The notes under the pieces were generated by a model, which was not told the DNA's origin, ran no database searches, and saw only the letters and a list, made by a program, of their open reading frames with translations. Shown here in pieces: positions 7,820 through 15,882 of a stretch of 64,000 nucleotides of DNA. The position numbers were made by a program, and so were the translations under genes. The stretch is from Candidatus Melainabacteria bacterium (GTDB lineage Bacteria > Cyanobacteriota > Vampirovibrionia > Obscuribacterales > Obscuribacteraceae), in NCBI GenBank assembly GCA_017307165.1, contig JAFKGK010000001.1:310001-374000 (forward strand). The letters are read 5' to 3'. The first letter of the stretch is position 1. Every line of letters begins with the position of its first letter.

Positions 7820-8854
7820 GTGGCTCCCTGGTTCAAAAGCTTCTTTTGGCATGGTATCGGCATAGACCTCGGTACTGCAAATACACTCATCTACGTGCAT
7901 GACAAAGGCGTCGTGCTGCGAGAGCCGTCGGTAGTAGCAGTAGACGAAAACACCAACACGGTGCGTTGGGTCGGCGAAGAAGCCCGAGCCATGATCGGCC
8001 GTACACCGCATGGCATCAGGACTGTGCGACCTTTGAGAGATGGGGTCATCGCCGATCTCGATTATGCCAAGATCATGCTCAAACGATTTGTCGAAAAAGT
8101 AACCGGTGCTGGTGGCATCAAAAATCCCGACATGGCAATTGGTGTGCCCAGTGGAGTCACCTCTGTCGAACGTATTGCCATCAAATCGGCTGCCGAAAAC
8201 GCGCGTGCTAACCAGATCTACCTCCCCGAAGAACCAATGGCCGCAGCCATTGGCGCGGGCCTGCCTGTCGTCGAAGCGACAGGCTCTATGATCGTCGATA
8301 TTGGTGGTGGCACTACCGAAGTAGCCGTGCTCAGCCTGTCCGGGATCGTAGTCAATGAGAGCATCCGCACTGCTGGCGATGAGTTGAGCGATGCCATCAT
8401 CAGCTATATGAAAAAAGTGCATAGCCTGGCGATCGGCGAGCGTACGGCCGAGGAGCTCAAATTTAGGCTGGGGAGTGCTTTCAGGAGCGGTGAAAACGAT
8501 AAGCTCGACGTCAAAGGCCTGAGTCTCTTATCTGGTTTGCCCCGGACGGTCACTGTGAGCCGAGGAGAGGTCCGCGAGGCCATCCAGATGCCTCTCAATG
8601 AGATCGTCAATGCCGTCAAGCGTACTCTAGAGCGCACACCTCCAGAGCTTGCCGCCGATATCTATAACCGTGGCATCGTCCTGGCTGGCGGTGGTGCACT
8701 ACTGCAAGGCCTAGACGAATTGATCACATCCGAGACCGAAGTGCCTGTTTTTGTTGCCGAAGATCCTCTGTCTGCCGTAGCCATAGGGACTGGCAAGATG
8801 CTCACCGAACCTCTCTACAGACGCGTCCTAGAGCAGTGCAGCGTACAAAAATAA
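7820..8854 (+). CDS. mreB: Rod shape-determining actin-like protein MreB
   Basis: MreB polymerises on the inner membrane and positions the lateral wall synthesis machine. The 344-residue length is normal. The start is GTG at 7820. After a short N-terminal amphipathic stretch (APWFKSFFWH) comes the phosphate-1 motif GIDLGTANTLIYV. PSVVAVDE, the phosphate-2 motif MIVDIGGGTTEVAVLS and the adenosine motif GIVLAGGGALLQGLDEL follow. All nucleotide-binding motifs are intact. It is the first gene of an mreB-mreC-mreD-mrdA cluster with very short gaps, the standard arrangement of the elongasome genes. A 72-bp gap separates it from hfq, with no convincing promoter. Confidence 0.98.
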   Translation: MAPWFKSFFWHGIGIDLGTANTLIYVHDKGVVLREPSVVAVDENTNTVRWVGEEARAMIGRTPHGIRTVRPLRDGVIADLDYAKIMLKRFVEKVTGAGGIKNPDMAIGVPSGVTSVERIAIKSAAENARANQIYLPEEPMAAAIGAGLPVVEATGSMIVDIGGGTTEVAVLSLSGIVVNESIRTAGDELSDAIISYMKKVHSLAIGERTAEELKFRLGSAFRSGENDKLDVKGLSLLSGLPRTVTVSRGEVREAIQMPLNEIVNAVKRTLERTPPELAADIYNRGIVLAGGGALLQGLDELITSETEVPVFVAEDPLSAVAIGTGKMLTEPLYRRVLEQCSVQK

Positions 8855-8872
8855 GGTGAGAGGCAATATATC

Positions 8873-9715
8873 TTGTCGGATAAAAACTGGAATTTTAACG
8901 ACAGACAGTTTGGGCAATCCCGCGAGACTCAGCTCGAAAACCAGACGCAGACCATCATAGAGTATGGCTTTCTCATCCTGATCGTGATCATGATCGCTTA
9001 TCCTGCCAGCGGCCTGGTATTGTCCACTCAAAGCTGGTTTAGCGGCCTGTTTGCTAAAGGTGCCCACTCCGTCGAGTCGACAAAAAACCTTGCCGAGCAA
9101 TTGATCGATGCATCCACCAAGATCCACGAGCTAGAGCGCAAATTAGCAATGAACGAGCTCGAATTGACTCGTCTCAAGCAACAATCGCGCGACACGAGCC
9201 GCTTGCGCTCTCTCCTCAACCTCAAGCAAAAGTCAGAGCGTGCCACCGTAGCTGGTGAAATAGTCGCTCGCAATCCAGACAACTGGTTTGAGCAGGTCGT
9301 CGTCGATAAGGGTACGGCCGACAAGGTTACCAAAGGATCTGCTGTCATCTCTATCGCCGGGGTGGTTGGACAGGTGGTCAGTGCTTCCGAGCATTCGAGT
9401 GTGGTGCGCTTATTGACGGACCCCGATCAAAAGCTCGGAGTGCTTTTGCCAAAGCTCGGTCTGACAGGGATCCTGGTTGGAGACTATCAAAACAGTGCTC
9501 GCATCGAATACGTACCTGTCGGCACTAATGTAGATATTGGCGACAAAGTAGTATGTCTGGGCAAGGCTGGGACCTTTCCCGACAATCACCCTGTAGGCAC
9601 CGTGGCCGCTGTGCGCAGAGATGCCGATGGTGCGTCCATGCAAATAGACGTCAAACTGTCAGAAAATTGCTACGATCTAAATCAGGTTTTGATCCTACCG
9701 CCACTGGAAAACTAA
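8873..9715 (+). CDS. mreC: Rod shape-determining protein MreC
   Basis: MreC is the bitopic scaffold that links cytoplasmic MreB to PBP2 and RodA. The 280 residues start at TTG 8873 behind GGTGAGAGG. A cytoplasmic N-terminus of about 25 residues precedes one membrane helix (GFLILIVIMIAYPASGLVLS). Next is a coiled-coil segment (residues 75-115, LIDASTKIHELERKLAMNELELTRLKQQ), then the periplasmic double beta-barrel with family segments ARNPDNWFEQVVVDKG, GSAVISIAGVVGQVV, VRLLTDPDQKLGVLL and GDKVVCLGKAGTFP. The gap to mreB is 18 nt and to mreD 1 nt. Confidence 0.95.
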   Translation: MSDKNWNFNDRQFGQSRETQLENQTQTIIEYGFLILIVIMIAYPASGLVLSTQSWFSGLFAKGAHSVESTKNLAEQLIDASTKIHELERKLAMNELELTRLKQQSRDTSRLRSLLNLKQKSERATVAGEIVARNPDNWFEQVVVDKGTADKVTKGSAVISIAGVVGQVVSASEHSSVVRLLTDPDQKLGVLLPKLGLTGILVGDYQNSARIEYVPVGTNVDIGDKVVCLGKAGTFPDNHPVGTVAAVRRDADGASMQIDVKLSENCYDLNQVLILPPLEN

Positions 9716-9716
9716 A

Positions 9717-10322
9717 ATGGCCTTTCTCTCCAATCACACTCGCGGCAGGATAGGAGAAGCCTCAATTGCAGGGCTATTGATCTTTGCATGTTTTATTTTG
9801 CAATTGGCGGTCTTGAGCAAGATGCCTTTTGGCAATGTCCTCTGTAACCTGCCTCTAGCCTTTACCATAGTCTGGGGCGTGACCTTTGGCTCGCCTCTGC
9901 CGCGACCCACCGCAGACGAGTTGCGCATGTCCAATCTCGGCTCCATTTTTGTCAGGCAGTTGCTATCCGGCTCTCCGAGTGGTGCCATAGTCGGTGCGAT
10001 CTTTGCTGCGCTGTTTTCGTGCATCTTGCCGGTCTTTCCTGTTTGCTATCCTGTCGTCGGCTGGGCCTGCGGATATTTTTCGCTTAAAAACTTCAACCAG
10101 GCTGCCTTTCTCATCATCCCTCTGGTCATACTTTTTACCATCTGGTCTGAGGGCATCATGGCTCTGCAACTCTATGCAATGGGCCGTCCAAACGTGCTTG
10201 CGCACCTGGTTACGCTGATTTTGCCTGCCGCTCTGCTTAACGCTCTCATCGCGCCGGTGCTCTTTATCCCCATGCGCGGCTGGCTCGAGTTTAGGCGTTG
10301 GCGTCTTATGGATGCGTCCTAG
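9717..10322 (+). CDS. mreD: Rod shape-determining membrane protein MreD
   Basis: A 201-residue integral membrane protein with about five hydrophobic segments lies between mreC and mrdA, exactly where MreD is found in this cluster. MreD sequences are poorly conserved, so position and topology carry the call. The first helix (IAGLLIFACFILQLAVL) and the NLPLAFTIVWGVTFG segment fit the family. A cytoplasmic loop (residues 60-80, PRPTADELRMSNLGS) is longer than in short MreD proteins. It forms part of the elongasome with MreB, MreC, RodA and PBP2. ATG 9717 overlaps the end of mreC within two bases, so translation is probably coupled. Confidence 0.88.
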   Translation: MAFLSNHTRGRIGEASIAGLLIFACFILQLAVLSKMPFGNVLCNLPLAFTIVWGVTFGSPLPRPTADELRMSNLGSIFVRQLLSGSPSGAIVGAIFAALFSCILPVFPVCYPVVGWACGYFSLKNFNQAAFLIIPLVILFTIWSEGIMALQLYAMGRPNVLAHLVTLILPAALLNALIAPVLFIPMRGWLEFRRWRLMDAS

Positions 10323-10324
10323 AC

Positions 10325-12163
10325 ATGCAAGAACCAATAGTCGCCGAGTACAACTATAGTCTCAAACCCAAGGTCTTTGTCCTCTTGATGGTGATCGTCC
10401 TGTCCATGGCTGCGCTTTTAGCGCGATTGACCTGGCTACAGATCATCGAAGGCAATTACTACAAAAACAAAGCTATCGAAAATTCGACACGTGTGACTTT
10501 TTTACGTGCGCCGCGCGGCAATATATATGACTGTCATGGCAATCTGCTCGCCACCAATAAACAGTCCATCTCTATGATCGCCATCCCTGCTCAGCTCACC
10601 GATATACCAAATTTGGCAAGGCTATTGAGCAAGATACTCGATAGTCCTTATCCCAAGGTCTACCAGACCCTGCTCAAGGCCCAGGCTTCTGGCTCGGTAC
10701 TGCCTGTGGTGATCGAGCGTGATCTGGATGTTGCTCTGGTGTCGCGCTTTTACGAAAAAAAATTGTTTTTGCCAGGTATCGATATCTTGCCTGATATTTC
10801 GCGTAGCTATCCCAATGGTGAGATTGCAGCCCATGTCCTGGGCTATTGCGGCGAGATCACCGAGTCTCAGTTGAAGCGCAGACCAAATCGCAAGATGGGC
10901 GATGTGGTCGGTCAAGACGGGATTGAGAGACTCTATGACGACCAGCTGCGTGGTGTCGACGGAGAGCAGAGAGTGCGAGTCAATGCCATGGGCCAATCGC
11001 TCTCGGCCGAAACATCTAAGCCTCAGGTGACCAAAAAGCCGACTGCTGGAAAGTCTCTCGTCATCTCTCTCGACCTCGATTTGCAAAAGGCGGCTTATGA
11101 CGCGCTTGGAGATAGATCAGGCGCCATAGTAGCCATTGACGCGCAAAACGGTGAGGTGCTGGCAATGGTGTCCAGACCGAGTTTTGATCCCAATGACTTT
11201 ACACGCAAGATCACGCCTCAGGTGTGGAAAAAACTCAATGCCCCCAACCATCCTCTCTTTAACCGTGCACTCTCTGGATTTCCTCCTGGCTCCATCTGGA
11301 AGGCCATTACTCTTTTGGCCGCTCTGGAGTGCAAAGCAGTAAAGCCTGATACCAAATTGCATGTGTCGGGAGGGATATCGCTAGGTGGATTTTTCTTTGG
11401 TGACTGGACGGGCACCACTGGTCTGTACGATCTAGTCAAATGTCTGGCCTGGTCCCGGGATTCGGCATTTTATCAAATGGCCCTCAAGATGAAACCCGAG
11501 CAGATAAAAGAATGGGCGGTCAAATTTGGTGCCGCCAGACCTACCGGTGTAGAACTGCGTCATGAGAGCAAAGGATTGGTGCCAGACTCGGCCTGGAAGC
11601 TCAAATACATGCATGAAAAATGGTACCCAGGCAATACTTTGCACATGTCTATCGGCCAGACCTATGTGCAGGTCACACCCACTCAGGCTGCCCGCATTTA
11701 TGCTGGTTTAGGCAACAAGGGGAAGGTGCCCAATCTGCACTTTGTCAAAAAGATCGGCGATAGACTGATACCGCCACCGGCACCAGAGATGGTCAAGACC
11801 AATCCTGTATATCTCAAAGTAGTACTGGATGGTCTCAAAGCCGTGGTTGCATCTGGTACCGGTGGAGCCACCAGGCTCGGCAATGTCGAGGTCGCGGGCA
11901 AGACCGGCTCTGCCGAAGCACCACCAGCCGGTAGCCGCACCCACGCCTGGTTTGCCTGCTATGCTCCAGCTGATAATCCTCAGATCGCCATCAGCTGTTT
12001 TGTGGAGCACGGCGGTCACGGTGGTACGGCAGCTGCGCCTCTGGCAAAGGCAATCCTCGAAAAATATTTTGCCACCAATCCCGTGGCCAAGGCCAAACCT
12101 GAAGTACAGAAACAAGACGTGCCAGCCAAAAAGCGCAGCAAACCCAAAAGTCGGACCAATTAG
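10325..12163 (+). CDS. mrdA: Penicillin-binding protein 2, elongation transpeptidase
   Basis: PBP2 cross-links peptidoglycan in the lateral wall together with RodA and MreC. I start at ATG 10325, two bases after the mreD stop, giving 612 residues; TTG 10298 would overlap mreD. A cytoplasmic N-terminus is followed by one membrane anchor (VFVLLMVIVLSMAALLARL), then the pedestal dimerisation domain (APRGNIYDCHGNLLATNK, a class B PBP hallmark). The transpeptidase domain carries the catalytic tetrad SIWK (in GFPPGSIWKAIT), an SRD in the SxN position (WSRDSAFYQ) and KTG (VAGKTGSAEAP). The C-terminal tail is Lys/Pro-rich. rodA is not next to it, as it often is elsewhere. Confidence 0.95.
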   Translation: MQEPIVAEYNYSLKPKVFVLLMVIVLSMAALLARLTWLQIIEGNYYKNKAIENSTRVTFLRAPRGNIYDCHGNLLATNKQSISMIAIPAQLTDIPNLARLLSKILDSPYPKVYQTLLKAQASGSVLPVVIERDLDVALVSRFYEKKLFLPGIDILPDISRSYPNGEIAAHVLGYCGEITESQLKRRPNRKMGDVVGQDGIERLYDDQLRGVDGEQRVRVNAMGQSLSAETSKPQVTKKPTAGKSLVISLDLDLQKAAYDALGDRSGAIVAIDAQNGEVLAMVSRPSFDPNDFTRKITPQVWKKLNAPNHPLFNRALSGFPPGSIWKAITLLAALECKAVKPDTKLHVSGGISLGGFFFGDWTGTTGLYDLVKCLAWSRDSAFYQMALKMKPEQIKEWAVKFGAARPTGVELRHESKGLVPDSAWKLKYMHEKWYPGNTLHMSIGQTYVQVTPTQAARIYAGLGNKGKVPNLHFVKKIGDRLIPPPAPEMVKTNPVYLKVVLDGLKAVVASGTGGATRLGNVEVAGKTGSAEAPPAGSRTHAWFACYAPADNPQIAISCFVEHGGHGGTAAAPLAKAILEKYFATNPVAKAKPEVQKQDVPAKKRSKPKSRTN

Positions 12164-12254
12164 ATAGGGCGGCTTAAAAAAAATGGGGGCATAACCGCAT
12201 AGACAAGTGGGCTCGCTTTGATGATAATGTCAGAGATATTTAGCGGGAGCAATC

Positions 12255-12953
12255 ATGCAAAGTCAGGCCCAAAATCAAGAGCTACAGCCAAAATCAGAGC
12301 AAGCATCGCAAGAAGTACAACAAGTAGTGGGTGATATGGATATCGAATCGATAGCGATGGACGTCCTTGAGTTTGCTCCGCCTGCTCAGCAAGATGCTGA
12401 TTTGATGCGTGCAGGCGACAAGGCTGGCCGCGAACAACTCGTGCAATTGCTCGAGGGATTTGTGCGTGTCCTAAAAGAAGACGGCTCCATCCAGTCATGC
12501 AGCCAATTGCTAGAGGCCAACGCTCAATTGCCTGCCACCATAGATATGGATATGCGTCAGGGCAGGGCCGAGATAGCTGCCAGACAACTCGACGAAAAGG
12601 CTCGTGAAGTCGAAGGTCTGCGTAATCTAGTCATCGAAGCCCAGGACACAATCATCAAGCTCTTGACCGATCGGGTCGAGGACCGCGCTCGCATAGCCAC
12701 TCTCGAGACCCAGGTCAATCTTTTGCCCGACCTGCAGGCTCAAGCCGATCGCGCCATGTCTGTAGCCGTCAAGACCGAAGAATACAGAGCCGAATTAACG
12801 AAGGTCAAATTTGAATTGGATCGTTTTCGGCTGCACCGAGTGCGTGCAGAGGCCGAGGCCAAAAAAGGCACCGTGTGGACGCGCATCCAAAAATACGTGC
12901 TCAAGCAATTTGGCCTGCAAAAGCCTTCGCCAGTGCGCGAAGAGCAAGACTAA
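12255..12953 (+). CDS. Coiled-coil protein of unknown function
   Basis: The 232-residue product is very rich in Gln, Glu, Ala and Arg and has no signal peptide or membrane helix. The Gln-rich N-terminus (MQSQAQNQELQPKSEQASQ) is probably disordered. Residues from about 95 to 205 have heptad-like spacing of Leu, Ile and Val and should form a long coiled coil (DEKAREVEGLRNLVIEAQDTI onwards). The C-terminus is basic (KYVLKQFGLQKPS). The start has a good ribosome binding site (CGGGAG, 6 nt upstream). It follows mrdA after 91 bp and may be read through from the wall cluster. A structural or scaffolding role is only a guess. Confidence 0.72.
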   Translation: MQSQAQNQELQPKSEQASQEVQQVVGDMDIESIAMDVLEFAPPAQQDADLMRAGDKAGREQLVQLLEGFVRVLKEDGSIQSCSQLLEANAQLPATIDMDMRQGRAEIAARQLDEKAREVEGLRNLVIEAQDTIIKLLTDRVEDRARIATLETQVNLLPDLQAQADRAMSVAVKTEEYRAELTKVKFELDRFRLHRVRAEAEAKKGTVWTRIQKYVLKQFGLQKPSPVREEQD

Positions 12954-12967
12954 GCCTGGTTCAGCAA

Positions 12968-13846
12968 CTAAAAAAAGACGTCGCACTCGCTCAGTCTAGT
13001 GCGGATTCTTTGTGCCGCTACTTCGGACAGACCAGTGTCGCGTAGCTCCAGATGCCGTAGATTTGTCATCTCTAATAGAGAGTCTGCACATTTGTCGGTG
13101 ATCTTTGCACCGTTGAGAAAGAGCGATTGGAGTTTTTTTGCGTCCTTGAGGCCGGCGATGAGCTCATCACCGCATTCGGTGTCGTTGATAAAGAGTGTGT
13201 CCAGGCTTTGTAATTGGCTCAGAGGCTGAGCCGCTTTGGCCGAGATCTTGCTATAGCTGATATCGAGCTCGCTCAGCGATGGCAAGGGCACAAGGGCACT
13301 TATCGCCTCATCCTGCATGCCCATGGGTAGGTGCAGGCGAGTAAGGGCAGCATGGCCAGCCAGATATTTGAGACCCTGGGCATCGACCTTTGTATTTTTG
13401 ATGGTGAGATTGCGCAAGCTCTCCAGGGCTGCCAGATCAGCAAGATGCTCGTTGCTCAAGGTACTGCCGGTCAGCCAGATGGTCTGTAGATCCTTGAGAT
13501 TTTTTAGGCACTTTAGATCGCCTGGACCCAGCCGGGCAAAGTCGAGCCGCAACTCTCTGGTATTCACCATCACCTCGGCACAGGCAACGAGGACGGCGCC
13601 CGAGTAGTCGGTCATGGATAGATCGACCGAATTGAATTGCGAAAATGCTGGGGTGTTTCCCTTGAGCTCACCGGGCCCGCAATCATAGCCGAGCGCTATG
13701 CCCAATAATTGATCCTCGCCCACGTTGACTGCGACCTCGCCAGCAGCCTGCCCAATCCAGGAGCGACCGTGGGGGAAAGTCGTGGAGGATATATAAAGAT
13801 TGCCGAGAGTGCGGCGGGGGAATTGGCAGGTGTGGGACTTTGTCAT
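12968..13846 (-). CDS. Leucine-rich-repeat protein (paralogue of the 51.6-kb gene)
   Basis: The 292-residue protein has a unique N-terminal region (about 90 residues) and then five to six leucine-rich repeats of about 24 residues with a LxxLxxLxLxxTxV/I pattern: LKDLQTIWLTGSTL, LESLRNLTIKNTKV, LPSLSELDISYSKI, LQSLDTLFINDTEC, MTNLRHLELRDTGL. Such repeats build a protein-binding curved surface. There is no signal peptide or anchor, so it is probably cytoplasmic. The gene at 51615-52361 has the same layout (an FP-R-LGNLY/FPSDRSLGELY segment, then the same repeat type) and looks like a paralogue. It is convergent with the coiled-coil gene, 14 nt away. Confidence 0.8.
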   Translation of the reverse strand: MTKSHTCQFPRRTLGNLYISSTTFPHGRSWIGQAAGEVAVNVGEDQLLGIALGYDCGPGELKGNTPAFSQFNSVDLSMTDYSGAVLVACAEVMVNTRELRLDFARLGPGDLKCLKNLKDLQTIWLTGSTLSNEHLADLAALESLRNLTIKNTKVDAQGLKYLAGHAALTRLHLPMGMQDEAISALVPLPSLSELDISYSKISAKAAQPLSQLQSLDTLFINDTECGDELIAGLKDAKKLQSLFLNGAKITDKCADSLLEMTNLRHLELRDTGLSEVAAQRIRTRLSECDVFF

Positions 13847-13902
13847 AGATTAAAAATAACTCAGATGCGGCTTGCGAGGTGGGAGAAACCGTAGTGGGCA
13901 TA

Positions 13903-13931
13903 TTGTAAGCCCTTGGCTGGCAGCCTATATT
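13903..13931 (+). promoter_or_regulatory. Likely promoter of the NlpC/P60-like gene
   Basis: TTGTAA (13903-13908) and TATATT (13926-13931) are separated by 17 bp and lie 26 bp upstream of the ATG at 13958. Both hexamers are close to the sigma-70 consensus. The site is in the 111-bp divergent spacer. Confidence 0.5.
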
Positions 13932-13957
13932 GATATTGCAGTTTGCAAGAGATAACC

Positions 13958-15031
13958 ATGAGATACGAAGACCCCCGCTTTTACGACCAACCCAATTACC
14001 AGTTTGCCGGCAATGGTTACGACGATCCGTATGGCGACTATCGCATGCCGATGCGCCGTAACTATGACAATACCGCCTTGAGCGTGTCGATCGGTGGCTC
14101 CGGGCTCAATTTTGACCTGGGACTGGGAGGGCTCTCTCGTCTGGGCGGCAATACCCGGTTTGGCGATGCTCTCTATTATGCCAACCAGGACATGGACAGC
14201 CGTTATTATCGGAGCAATCCCCAGTATTTTGGCCGCAATATGACCAGCGGTCTGGACCCCGTCTACACCGATCGCTATGACCGTGGCTATGCAGACAGGT
14301 CTTATGCAGATCCTAGATTTTATGGGCAGTTCAATAGGATGCCCAATAACTGGGATCAAATGGAAAGAATCAATCAAATGGGGCAATTGAGGGCTATGAT
14401 CGCCCAGGGATTTGACCCACGTTACGGTTTTGCGCGTCCGGGACAAAGACCATATGAGGTCTATCGTGGGCCGCAATACGACAGGACCCAGTCATATCAG
14501 GACTATAGCGAGTACGAACGACCACAACCTCAGAGCAGGGTACAACGCGAGACTGAGATAAACACCCATGGTCAGCGGAGCTACCCGGCTGAGTCGATGA
14601 GCGAATACGACATGCAGGCCTATAACCGCCTGGCGCGTACGGTCAATTCACTGATCGGACAAAAGATCACTGACTATGACGATCGCGTCACTCAAAGGCT
14701 TGGATGCAGTCGAGCAGTGTCTTTGGTGATGCACCATGCCTATGGTTTTGATACCGATGATATCAATGTCCGTAAAATGGAGGGCAATCTGCGCAAGCAA
14801 GGTTTCCGTGATGCGGCCATCAAAGAAGTCAAACCCGGTGATGTGATCATCGGTTATCGCGAAGGTAACGATCATCCCCACGCCGCGGTCTATATGGGCA
14901 ATGGCAAGATCTTTAATAACGACAGCAACTCGGGCAAGATGCAGATGGATAGCGCCGGCAAGTTTAATTCGAGCGAGTTTAAGCGCATCGTTATCTTGCG
15001 TGCTCCTGATCGCAAGCCAGCTTTGGGCTAG
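13958..15031 (+). CDS. Tyr-rich protein with C-terminal NlpC/P60-like peptidase domain
   Basis: The 357-residue product has a low-complexity N-terminal 210 residues rich in Tyr, Arg, Asp and Pro, with repeated DPRFYxQ-type units (DPRFYDQ, DPRFYGQ, DPRYGF). Around residue 230 a folded domain begins. Cys250 in RLGCSRAVSLVMHHAYG and His308 in HPHAAVYMGNGKIFNN occupy the positions of the Cys-His pair in NlpC/P60 (papain-like) peptidases, which cut cell-wall peptides or bind murein. GDVIIGYREGNDHPHAAVY matches the usual PGDlv...HvgiY pattern. No signal peptide is visible, so how it would reach the wall is unclear. The start is ATG 13958 rather than the in-frame TTG 13943. Confidence 0.72.
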   Translation: MRYEDPRFYDQPNYQFAGNGYDDPYGDYRMPMRRNYDNTALSVSIGGSGLNFDLGLGGLSRLGGNTRFGDALYYANQDMDSRYYRSNPQYFGRNMTSGLDPVYTDRYDRGYADRSYADPRFYGQFNRMPNNWDQMERINQMGQLRAMIAQGFDPRYGFARPGQRPYEVYRGPQYDRTQSYQDYSEYERPQPQSRVQRETEINTHGQRSYPAESMSEYDMQAYNRLARTVNSLIGQKITDYDDRVTQRLGCSRAVSLVMHHAYGFDTDDINVRKMEGNLRKQGFRDAAIKEVKPGDVIIGYREGNDHPHAAVYMGNGKIFNNDSNSGKMQMDSAGKFNSSEFKRIVILRAPDRKPALG

Positions 15032-15093
15032 TCGACACTTTGTTATCCTGGGCCAGTGTCGGATAAATCAATTTAGATGCCCATAGTATGTGG

Positions 15094-15131
15094 CATATAG
15101 GTCTTGGCTAGATTTGTCAAAGACCTATATG
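15094..15131 (+). promoter_or_regulatory. Perfect 12-bp hairpin just before the start of the next gene
   Basis: CATATAGGTCTT (15094-15105) pairs perfectly with AAGACCTATATG (15120-15131) around a 14-nt loop. It ends 8 nt before ATG 15140 and touches the only purine-rich stretch (GGATG) that could serve as ribosome binding site. No T-run follows, so it is more likely an operator or translation-control hairpin than a terminator. Confidence 0.5.
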
Positions 15132-15139
15132 GATGCAAA

Positions 15140-15880
15140 ATGGACCTCGATATACGTATTCTGGCGCCTACTGCTACTTCAATTGGTATCATCGTTTCTA
15201 TCTTTCTCTGGATACTCAACCAGCGTAAGAAAGAATTGAGCTATGAGATCCTTTTCCTCGATCAGTTGGTCAAAGTCACAGGCAATGCCCGCAAACACCT
15301 CGATGTGACCTTTAATGGTCGTCGAGTGGATGATGCGCGTCTGGCCATCGTCCGTGTTTTTAATAGCGGACATCTGCCCATCAATAAAGCCGACTTTGTC
15401 ATGCCGATCTCAGTTGATTTTAGTCCTGGTTCGCGGGTCATGCTCGTCGATATTGCCGAGACCCAGCCTGCAGATCTAGATGATCGTTGCAAGGTCGGCG
15501 ACGATACCGTCAATCTCATCGATCGGATAGATCGTGATAAGGTGATACTGCATCCGGTGCTGCTCAATGAGGGCGATTCTATTACCATGCAGATACTCGT
15601 GCACTCGGAGATCGGCCGACCAACAGTAAAAGGTCACATCATGGGTGTCCGGCATATCAGAGAGCACAAACCATACAATCTCGCAGCCAGGAGCTTCACC
15701 CATATCGGAGCACTGATCATGACGGGTGCAATGCTCATGGTCGAGCCCAAGGCGATCGTATCCTACAACTTTGAAGAAGTCCTGCCCTATGTGCTGCTCT
15801 TTGTCCTTGGTTATATCTTGTTCTGGATGGGGCTCAACTGGCCTAAGCCAGTGGTCAGCTATCTTGGGGAGGCACTTTAG
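15140..15880 (+). CDS. Membrane protein of unknown function
   Basis: From ATG 15140 the product has 246 residues. An N-terminal membrane helix (LAPTATSIGIIVSIFLWIL) is followed by about 155 mostly beta-predicted residues (LDVTFNGRRVDDARLAIVRVFNSG, HPVLLNEGDSITMQILVHSE), then two closely spaced C-terminal helices (SFTHIGALIMTGAMLMV and VLPYVLLFVLGYILFWMGL). The middle domain resembles a soluble sandwich-like domain, but I recognise no named family. It ends 2 nt before the chemoreceptor-like gene, so the two are surely co-transcribed and may work together. The frame is open further upstream, but the 12-bp hairpin just before 15140 supports this start. Confidence 0.72.
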   Translation: MDLDIRILAPTATSIGIIVSIFLWILNQRKKELSYEILFLDQLVKVTGNARKHLDVTFNGRRVDDARLAIVRVFNSGHLPINKADFVMPISVDFSPGSRVMLVDIAETQPADLDDRCKVGDDTVNLIDRIDRDKVILHPVLLNEGDSITMQILVHSEIGRPTVKGHIMGVRHIREHKPYNLAARSFTHIGALIMTGAMLMVEPKAIVSYNFEEVLPYVLLFVLGYILFWMGLNWPKPVVSYLGEAL

Positions 15881-15882
15881 AC

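Noticed and set aside
7769-8422. Minus-strand frame of about 217 codons over mreB
   Set aside because: It lies opposite the highly conserved MreB core, with His/Asp-rich nonsense-like composition and no ribosome binding site.
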